Part shown: piece after piece, positions 7,064-12,006 of the stretch
Layout: each line of letters opens with the position of its first letter
Position numbering within the stretch: the first letter of the stretch is position 1
Source: Acetobacteraceae bacterium
Lineage (GTDB): Bacteria > Pseudomonadota > Alphaproteobacteria > Acetobacterales > Acetobacteraceae
Reading direction: 5' to 3'
Length of the DNA stretch: 12,006 bases
Assembly: GCA_025356735.1 (NCBI GenBank)
Contig: JANXRT010000302.1
Coordinates: forward strand, 1 to 12,006
Program-made: the position numbers and the translations under genes
The notes under the pieces: generated by a model
Databases searched by the model: none
Seen by the model: only the letters and a program-made list of their open reading frames with translations
What the model was told of the DNA's origin: nothing

Positions 7064-7093
7064 TTGACACCGGGTTATGGCCCCGACTATGTA
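7064..7093 (+). promoter_or_regulatory. Putative sigma-70 promoter of etfB-etfA-hbd
   Basis: A perfect TTGACA -35 at 7064-7069 is followed by TATGTA (7088-7093) after an 18-bp spacer. CTATGT at 7087 with 17 bp is an alternative -10. It lies after the small HIG1-type gene and about 140 bp before etfB, pointing toward it. Confidence 0.55.
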
Positions 7094-7113
7094 GCTTCGA
7101 TCCATTCGCGGGT

Positions 7114-7164
7114 GCAAAAACGCCACGGGCTGCGGGGATCGTTTGGCCCGGAGTGTCGTTTTGC
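7114..7164 (+). other. Nested inverted repeats in the etfB leader
   Basis: In the predicted untranslated leader, GCAAAAACG (7114-7122) can pair with CGTTTTGC (7157-7164) with one bulged A. Inside it CGGGC (7126-7130) pairs perfectly with GCCCG (7146-7150). The result is an extended two-stem hairpin about 70 bases upstream of the etfB start codon. I do not recognise it as a known riboswitch class. There is no T-tract directly after it, so it is not an obvious attenuator. Confidence 0.35.
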
Positions 7165-7236
7165 CCTCTAGCGACCTCCGATAACGAAGCTTAGAGCGAC
7201 CCAAGAAGCGGCCTATAACACGTCACGGACCCGATC

Positions 7237-7986
7237 ATGAAAATTCTCGTCCCCGTCAAGCGGGTGGTAGATTACAACGTCAAGGTTCGCGTCAAGGCGG
7301 ACGGCACCGGGGTCGAGACCGCCGGGGTCAAGATGTCGATGAACCCGTTCGACGAGATCGCCATCGAGGAGGCGGTGCGGCTCAAGGAAAAGGGCGTCGC
7401 CACCGAGATCGTCGCCATTTCGATCGGCGTCGCCGCTTGTTCCGAGACCATCCGCACCGCGCTGGCGATGGGCGCCGATCGCGGCGTGCTGGTTGAGACC
7501 GACATGGCGGTGGAACCCATCGCCGTCGCCAAGATGCTGAAGGCGCTGGTCGAAAAGGAACAGCCGCAGCTCGTCATCCTCGGCAAGCAGGCGATCGACG
7601 ACGACATGAGCGCCACCGGCCAGATGCTGGCCGCCTTGCTCGGCTGGCCGCAAGGCACCTTCGCCAGCAAGGTCGCGGTCGAGAACGGCGGCATCACGGT
7701 GACGCGCGAGGTCGATGGCGGGCTGGAGACGGTGGCGCTGACCCTGCCCGCCGTGGTCACCACCGATCTGCGCCTGAACGAGCCGCGCTACGCCTCGCTG
7801 CCCAACATCAGGAAGGCGCGCAAGAAGCCGATCGAGACGATGAAGCCGGCCGATCTCGGCGTCGATCCGACGCCGCGGCTGACCGTGCTGCGCGTGACCG
7901 AACCGCCCAAACGCCGCGCCGGCCAGAAGGTCGGCTCGGTCGCCGAGCTGGTGATGAAACTCCGCACCGAAGCGAAAGTGATCTGA
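7237..7986 (+). CDS. etfB: Electron transfer flavoprotein, beta subunit
   Basis: A 249-residue protein, full family length. With EtfA it forms the heterodimer (FAD plus AMP) that accepts electrons from acyl-CoA and related dehydrogenases and passes them to ETF-ubiquinone oxidoreductase. Seen: the N-terminal MKILVPVKRVVDYNVKVRV, NPFDEIAIEEAVRLKE (36-51), LGKQAIDDDMSATGQMLA (115-132) of the nucleotide-binding region, and the dehydrogenase recognition loop LRLNEPRYASLPNIRKA (178-194), where L188 corresponds to the anchoring leucine known from human ETF. It is the first gene of the etfB-etfA-hbd operon, with one base between its stop and the etfA start. It lacks a strong Shine-Dalgarno sequence despite the good promoter at 7064-7093. 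Confidence 0.97.
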   Translation: MKILVPVKRVVDYNVKVRVKADGTGVETAGVKMSMNPFDEIAIEEAVRLKEKGVATEIVAISIGVAACSETIRTALAMGADRGVLVETDMAVEPIAVAKMLKALVEKEQPQLVILGKQAIDDDMSATGQMLAALLGWPQGTFASKVAVENGGITVTREVDGGLETVALTLPAVVTTDLRLNEPRYASLPNIRKARKKPIETMKPADLGVDPTPRLTVLRVTEPPKRRAGQKVGSVAELVMKLRTEAKVI

Positions 7987-7987
7987 A

Positions 7988-8923
7988 ATGACTACCCTTG
8001 TTCTGCTCGACTACGACAGCCTCGGCATCAAGCAGCCGAGCCGCAGTGCCGTCGCCGCCGCGGCCAAGCTTGGCGACATCCACGTTCTGGTGACCGGCAA
8101 AGGCATCGAGGCCGCCGCCGCCGCCGCCGCCAAGCTGCCCGGCGTCAGCCGCGTGTTCGTGGCCGACGGCGACGATTACGCCAACACGCTGGCCGAGACC
8201 CTGGCCGCCCTGCTGGTCGCGATGGCGCCGAACTATACCCACCTGATGGCCGCGGCCACCGCGTCGGGCAAGAACATCATGCCGCGCGTCGCGGCCCTGC
8301 TCGACAGCCAGCCGATCAGCGACATCGCCGGAGTCGAGGATGCCGATACCTTCATCCGCCCGATATATGCCGGCAACGCGCTGGTGACGGTGAAGTCGTC
8401 CGACCCGATCAAGGTCATCACCGTGCGCGCCGCCAGCTTCGACCCTGTCGCCGGTGAGGGCGGTTCGGCCAGCATCGAGCCGGCGCCGACCGTTTCCTTG
8501 CCCGGCCATTCCAAATTCGTCTCCGCCGAGCTGTCAAAAAGCGAGCGGCCGGAGCTGACCGCCGCGCGCATCGTCGTGTCCGGCGGACGCGGCATGCAGA
8601 ACGGCGAGAATTTTAAACTCCTCGACCCGCTGGCCGATAGATTAGGTGCCGCTGTCGGTGCTTCACGCGCCGCGGTGGATGCCGGGTTCGTGCCGAACGA
8701 CTACCAGGTCGGCCAGACCGGCAAGATCGTGGCCCCGGAACTGTACGTCGCGATCGGCATCTCCGGCGCCATCCAGCACCTCGCCGGCATGAAGGACAGC
8801 AAGGTCATCGTCGCCATCAACAAGGACGAGGAGGCGCCGATCTTCCAGGTCGCCGATTACGGGCTGGTGCAGGATCTGTTCACCGCCTTGCCCGAGCTTC
8901 AGGCCGAGCTGGAGAAAGCCTGA
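7988..8923 (+). CDS. etfA: Electron transfer flavoprotein, alpha subunit
   Basis: A 311-residue partner of EtfB that carries most of the FAD site. The C-terminal FAD domain is complete: SGGRGM (198-203), SRAAVDAG (226-233), QVGQTGK (240-246), GISGAIQHLAGM (257-268), and AINKDEEAPIFQVADYG (276-292). The N-terminal domain starts TTLVLLDYDS as usual. Residues 42-48 are seven alanines encoded by (GCC)7 at 8111-8131, a simple-sequence expansion in a region where homologues have a short, alanine-rich helix. The gene starts one base after the etfB stop and abuts hbd directly (TGAATG), so the three are almost certainly co-transcribed and translationally linked. Confidence 0.97.
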   Translation: MTTLVLLDYDSLGIKQPSRSAVAAAAKLGDIHVLVTGKGIEAAAAAAAKLPGVSRVFVADGDDYANTLAETLAALLVAMAPNYTHLMAAATASGKNIMPRVAALLDSQPISDIAGVEDADTFIRPIYAGNALVTVKSSDPIKVITVRAASFDPVAGEGGSASIEPAPTVSLPGHSKFVSAELSKSERPELTAARIVVSGGRGMQNGENFKLLDPLADRLGAAVGASRAAVDAGFVPNDYQVGQTGKIVAPELYVAIGISGAIQHLAGMKDSKVIVAINKDEEAPIFQVADYGLVQDLFTALPELQAELEKA

Positions 8924-9856
8924 ATGAACGTGACGATGGACGCACCGGCAATCCACGCCGCGACCCTGGATACCGCCGTGCCCCTCGTTCAGACCGTCGG
9001 CATCATCGGCGCCGGCCAGATGGGCACCGGCATCGCCCATGTGTGCGCCCTGGCTGGCCTGAACGTTCACCTTAGCGACGTGAAATCCGACGCGCTCGCC
9101 AAGGCGATGGACGCGATGGGCCGCAACATGGACCGCCAGGTCAACCGCGGCACCATCTCGGCCGAGGACAAGCTCCTCGGCCTGTCGCACGTCGAAACCT
9201 CGACCGACTTCGCCGCGTTCGACGACTGCGACCTGGTGATCGAGGCCGCGACGGAAAAGGAGGAAGTCAAGCATGCCATCTTCCGCGCGCTGACGCCGCA
9301 TCTGAAGCCATCGTGCCTGATCGCTTCCAACACTTCCTCGATCTCGATCACCCGGCTGGGCGCCGCCACCGACCGGCCGGAAAAGTTCATCGGCATGCAC
9401 TTCATGAACCCGGTGCCGGTGATGAAGCTGGTCGAGGTCATCCGCGGCATCGCAACCGATGAGCCGACTTTTCAAGCCGTGCAGGCGTTGGCGGTGCGGC
9501 TCGCCAAGATCACCGCCGTGTCCGAAGACTTTCCGGCCTTCATTGTCAACCGCATCCTGGTGCCGATGATCAACGAGGCGGTCTATGCGCTGTACGAAGG
9601 CGTCGGCTCCGTCGCCGCCATCGACACCTCGATGAAACTGGGCGCCAACCACCCGATGGGGCCGCTGGAACTGGCGGATTTTATCGGCCTCGATACCTGC
9701 CTGTCGATCATGCAGGTTCTTTACGAGGGACTGTCGGACAGCAAGTACCGGCCCTGCCCGCTGCTGGTGAAATATGTCGAGGCCGGCTGGCTTGGGCGCA
9801 AGACCAACCGGGGGTTTTACGATTATACTCAGACGCCCCCTCGGCCTACGCGTTAG
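8924..9856 (+). CDS. hbd: 3-hydroxybutyryl-CoA dehydrogenase
   Basis: A 310-residue cytoplasmic enzyme that interconverts (S)-3-hydroxyacyl-CoA and 3-oxoacyl-CoA with NAD(P), in beta-oxidation or short-chain hydroxyacyl-CoA metabolism. The Rossmann motif GAGQMGTG is at 29-36. The catalytic Ser-His-Asn set aligns with the human enzyme: S138 in SNTSS, H159 in GMHFMNPVPVMKLVE, and N209 in FIVNR. The C-terminal dimerisation domain with KLGANHPMGPLELADFIGLD (238-257) and RKTNRGFYDY (292-301) is intact. It has about 20 extra N-terminal residues before the NAD domain. The start abuts the etfA stop, and GGAG at 8911-8914 lies 9 nt upstream. Its electrons go to NAD, while the adjacent ETF takes those of the acyl-CoA dehydrogenase step, so the operon serves one pathway. 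paaH/fadB2-type is an alternative name. Confidence 0.95.
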   Translation: MNVTMDAPAIHAATLDTAVPLVQTVGIIGAGQMGTGIAHVCALAGLNVHLSDVKSDALAKAMDAMGRNMDRQVNRGTISAEDKLLGLSHVETSTDFAAFDDCDLVIEAATEKEEVKHAIFRALTPHLKPSCLIASNTSSISITRLGAATDRPEKFIGMHFMNPVPVMKLVEVIRGIATDEPTFQAVQALAVRLAKITAVSEDFPAFIVNRILVPMINEAVYALYEGVGSVAAIDTSMKLGANHPMGPLELADFIGLDTCLSIMQVLYEGLSDSKYRPCPLLVKYVEAGWLGRKTNRGFYDYTQTPPRPTR

Positions 9857-9863
9857 GAAGCAT

Positions 9864-9921
9864 GGGGCTCTGCCCCTAACCCCGCCCCACCTTCAAGCAC
9901 TGGGGTAGCGCCCCGGGGCGC
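9864..9921 (+). terminator. Terminator region between hbd and the converging membrane-protein gene
   Basis: Two GC hairpins lie in the 71 bp between the convergent stops. GGGGC TCT GCCCC is at 9864-9876. A perfect 14-bp palindrome GCGCCCCGGGGCGC is at 9908-9921, followed on plus by ATCCTTTTA, a weak T-tract. The second looks like the terminator of the etf-hbd operon. GGGGCTCTGCCCC-type hairpins are, from memory, common between genes in related alphaproteobacteria, so the first may be a short dispersed repeat. Confidence 0.5.
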
Positions 9922-9927
9922 ATCCTT

Positions 9928-10500
9928 TTAGCCGGTCAGGAACAGCCCGACCAGTACATCCACCACGACCAGCAGTACCGCGCGCCAAGGCCCGACCTCC
10001 AGCGCCAGCCGGGTGGCGAACCACTGGAGCCACATCGCCCAGCACAACGCAAAAATGCCGAGCGCCTGGCCTAGCCAGGCCGGCGCCCCCGCCCAGCCCG
10101 GCAGCGACGCCGCGAAGAACAGCCCGTACTGCACCAGGTTGCACCAGTTCCAGGCGGCGATGAACAACGGCCAGCGTGACTGTCGTCCCATCGCGGTGGC
10201 AATCTGGCGCGACAGCAGGGCGTAGCCGGCCCAACCGATGGCATAGAGCAGGGCCGGCGCCAGGATGTCGTGCGCCGACAGCCCGGAATTCGACGGCGGG
10301 GCCGCCGAAAGCCGCAGCACCAGCATCGCCGGCAGGCAGATCGCGGCGGCCCAGAAGCTGGTCGGCGCCGCATCCGGATCGGCGGCGATCCGGCTCAGCC
10401 CCTCCGGGCGGCCCCTGGCGAGCAGGACAGCGCCGCCGATGCCGCGGCGGATGCGATCCCCAAGGCCGGCCGGCTCGGATTGCGGCGGAAGCTCGGTCAT
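9928..10500 (-). CDS. Uncharacterised five-helix membrane protein, second of a paralogous pair
   Basis: A 190-residue protein I do not recognise. It has a polar N-terminus with an amphipathic stretch (about 12-40), then about five hydrophobic segments (roughly 46-64, 76-96, 112-134, 140-162, 172-189). It holds WPLFIAAWNWC at 110-120, matching WPxFxxAxNWC of the upstream neighbour at the same place between the second and third helix. The two also align over their N-terminal amphipathic region and last helix. The start is taken as ATG 10500, which overlaps the stop of the preceding gene by ATGA, a usual sign of translational coupling. The frame stays open much further upstream (to 11229), but that part is antisense or shadow to the 195-residue gene and dapE. 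The general layout recalls Yip1-like small membrane proteins, but that is a weak guess. It is the last gene of the dapE group and ends before the hairpins at 9864-9921. Confidence 0.75.
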   Translation of the reverse strand: MTELPPQSEPAGLGDRIRRGIGGAVLLARGRPEGLSRIAADPDAAPTSFWAAAICLPAMLVLRLSAAPPSNSGLSAHDILAPALLYAIGWAGYALLSRQIATAMGRQSRWPLFIAAWNWCNLVQYGLFFAASLPGWAGAPAWLGQALGIFALCWAMWLQWFATRLALEVGPWRAVLLVVVDVLVGLFLTG

Positions 10501-11084
10501 CCGGGCGTGGCCGGAATGCCGCCAGCCAGCAGCCGGGGAACCAGGATCACCGCCGCGGTGCCTAGATTGATCGCCAGCACCAGCAGGATCGATTTTCCGG
10601 GCGGCAGGTCCAACCCCCGCCGAGCCAGGAAGAAATGCAACGTCAGCCCGTAGGCGGCCAGCACGAACAAGGCGAGGATGGCGGAAGAATGGGCGGGAAC
10701 ACCCGCCCGCCAAGCCAGTCCGAAGCCGGCGAACACCAGCACCGCGACCAGGGGAATTGCCCACTGGCACCAGTTGAAGGCGGTGGCGAAACGTGGCCAC
10801 TGCGCCTCCCGGCTCCATGCCGCGGCCAGCGCGTGGGAAATAACCGGCGGCGCCAGGACCGCCGCCACGGTCATCAGAAAATCGGAAAATGCGCCGCCGA
10901 CGCCGCCCAACAGGCTCAGTCCGAGGCTGACGCAGGGGAAGGCAAGCAAGGGCGCCAGGCTGGTCAGAAAGGCCTGCCGCGTGTCGCCGAGCCGCGCAAA
11001 GCCGGCGGTGCGGAACCGCGCCAGAAGAGCGATGCCGGAGACGACGCGCAACGCGTTGGCCAAGGCGGGCGGCCGCGCCGTCAT
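10497..11084 (-). CDS. Uncharacterised five-helix membrane protein, first of a paralogous pair
   Basis: A 195-residue protein of unknown function. It opens with ALRVVSGIALLARFRTAGFARLGDT, an amphipathic basic region, followed by about five hydrophobic segments (roughly 38-60, 66-88, 104-124, 132-153, 165-187). WPRFATAFNWC at 96-106 is the shared signature with the next gene. The first cytosolic or periplasmic loops are short and no enzyme motif is visible. The ATG at 11084 overlaps the dapE stop (ATGA) and its own stop overlaps the next start in the same way, so all three are likely one transcript. Co-transcription with a lysine/peptidoglycan precursor gene could be only positional. No function should be assigned from it. 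Confidence 0.8.
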   Translation of the reverse strand: MTARPPALANALRVVSGIALLARFRTAGFARLGDTRQAFLTSLAPLLAFPCVSLGLSLLGGVGGAFSDFLMTVAAVLAPPVISHALAAAWSREAQWPRFATAFNWCQWAIPLVAVLVFAGFGLAWRAGVPAHSSAILALFVLAAYGLTLHFFLARRGLDLPPGKSILLVLAINLGTAAVILVPRLLAGGIPATPG

Positions 11085-12006
11085 GCCAGAAAGTCGGCCA
11101 GCACGGCCTGATAGACCCGGGCCAGGTCGTGCAGCTCCGAAACCGGCACGCGCTCGTCGGCTTGGTGCATGGTCCCGCCGATTCCGCCGAACTCGGCCAC
11201 GGGGCAGAATCTCGAGATGAACCGCGCATCCGACGTGCCGCCGCCGGTGTCGAGTTTCGGCTCGACGCCGGTCGTTCGGGCGATGGCGTTGCTCAGCGTC
11301 GTCACCATGGCACCGGGCCTGGTCAGGAAACTCTCGCCGCTGATCGTCGTGTCGAGCTCGAACCGGTCGGCGTGCTGGGCCAGGGTCGCGCGCAGCCAGG
11401 CGATCAGCGCGGCGCCGGAATGGAGGTCGTTGAACCGGATGTTGAGCGCCGCGTGGGCTGTCGCGGGGATGACGTTGGTCGCCGGGTTGCCGACATCGAC
11501 GCTGGTCACCTGCAGGCTGGAGGGTTCGAACCAGTCGCTGCCGGCATCGAGCGGCGCCGCGGTCAGGGCGGCCAGGGCGCGGACCAGCCGGTGCACCGGG
11601 TTGTCGGCGCGGTGTGGGTAGGCGACATGGCCCTGGCTGCCGTCGATGGCGATGCGCGCGTTCAGGCTGCCGCGCCGGCCGATCTTGATGGTGTCGCCGA
11701 GTTTCACCGGGCAGGTCGGCTCGCCGACCAGGCAGAAATCCGGGATGTTTCCGCTTTTCTCCATCCAGTCGAGCACCTTCACCGTGCCGTCGGTGGCGGG
11801 ACCTTCCTCGTCGCCGGTGATCAGCAGGCTGACCGAGCCGTTTTTCGATGTTTCGAGGTGGCGTGCCGCGGCGGCGACGAAGGCGGCGACGGCACCCTTC
11901 ATGTCGCAGGCGCCACGGCCGTATAGCACGCCGTCGCGGATTTCACCGCCGAACGGTGGCATCGTCCAGTTGGCGTCGCCCACCGGCACCACGTCGGTGT
12001 GGCCGG
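11081..12006 (-). CDS. dapE: Succinyl-diaminopimelate desuccinylase (runs off the right edge)
   Basis: An M20-family zinc hydrolase that releases succinate from N-succinyl-LL-2,6-diaminopimelate in the lysine and peptidoglycan precursor pathway. The frame is open to the window edge, and 307 residues are present starting at GHTDVVPVGDANW, which holds the first metal-ligand motif HxD. A GTG at 11992 is internal and not the true start. Also seen are YGRGACDMKG (bridging aspartate), TGDEEGPA (the catalytic glutamate pair), GEPT (metal-ligand Glu), the dimerisation domain with GSLNARIAIDGSQGHVAYPH, and GGTMHQADERV with the last metal-ligand His. Compared with the usual 375-380 residues, about 65-70 N-terminal residues lie outside. 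Its stop overlaps the start of the next membrane-protein gene (ATGA), so it probably heads that part of the operon. Any promoter lies outside the window. Confidence 0.96.
   Translation of the reverse strand, partial: GHTDVVPVGDANWTMPPFGGEIRDGVLYGRGACDMKGAVAAFVAAAARHLETSKNGSVSLLITGDEEGPATDGTVKVLDWMEKSGNIPDFCLVGEPTCPVKLGDTIKIGRRGSLNARIAIDGSQGHVAYPHRADNPVHRLVRALAALTAAPLDAGSDWFEPSSLQVTSVDVGNPATNVIPATAHAALNIRFNDLHSGAALIAWLRATLAQHADRFELDTTISGESFLTRPGAMVTTLSNAIARTTGVEPKLDTGGGTSDARFISRFCPVAEFGGIGGTMHQADERVPVSELHDLARVYQAVLADFLA

Noticed and set aside
6846..7070. ATG at 7070 as the mscS start
   Set aside because: It would place 75 residues of Ser/Arg/Pro-rich shadow sequence before the signal peptide, lie antisense to the whole HIG1-type gene, and start inside the etfB promoter -35 region.
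10501..11229. 433-residue reading of the last membrane protein with a far upstream start
   Set aside because: The extra part overlaps the 195-residue gene and dapE in another frame and looks like shadow sequence. ATG 10500 with the ATGA overlap is the natural start.
1..12006. CRISPR array, transposon, phage, toxin-antitoxin or defence genes
   Set aside because: The only repeats are 15-27 bp tandem units without spacers. No transposase, integrase or toxin-like protein is encoded on either strand, and all main frames are assigned to chromosomal genes.

Overview
This is high-GC alphaproteobacterial DNA, most consistent with an Acetobacteraceae / Rhodospirillales chromosome. That placement is an inference from gene content (an etfB-etfA-hbd operon next to a small HIG1-type membrane protein, gloB divergent from a methyltransferase with a GIGY-type motif I, a YbiO-like MscS channel, and dapE followed by two membrane proteins) and from the strong G/C bias at third codon positions. 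It looks like ordinary chromosomal housekeeping sequence. I see no insertion sequence, phage gene, CRISPR array, tRNA or rRNA.

Layout: (1) bases 1-620, minus strand, the first 206 codons of the ATP-dependent helicase gene hrpB, which runs off the left edge. (2) 619-2727, plus strand, dsbD (thiol:disulfide transport across the inner membrane), interrupted by one in-frame TAA at codon 401 but otherwise intact. (3) 2741-3469, minus, gloB (glyoxalase II). (4) 3532-4242, plus, a SAM-dependent methyltransferase-like gene divergent from gloB. (5) 4341-6845, minus, a large MscS-family channel with a probable TTG start. (6) 6836-7030, plus, a 64-residue HIG1-type membrane protein. (7) 7237-9856, plus, a compact etfB-etfA-hbd operon for fatty acid or hydroxybutyrate oxidation and electron transfer to the quinone pool, with a recognisable promoter and a folded leader upstream. 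(8) 9928-12006, minus, dapE (right-edge partial, lysine/peptidoglycan precursor synthesis) followed by two overlapping genes for related, unrecognised polytopic membrane proteins.

Genes are packed tightly, with no gene-free stretch over about 210 bases. Three things stand out. First, dsbD is broken by what looks like a single GAA-to-TAA change. Second, short tandem duplications of 15-27 bp recur at four separate places (inside dsbD, at the dsbD/gloB stop junction, across the methyltransferase stop codon, and in the mscS signal peptide), and there is also a (GCC)7 tract in etfA. Third, the two small membrane proteins after dapE share a WPxFxxAxNWC signature and look like an old tandem duplication of an uncharacterised family. 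I found no convincing new multi-gene system. The membrane-protein pair is the best candidate for undescribed biology.
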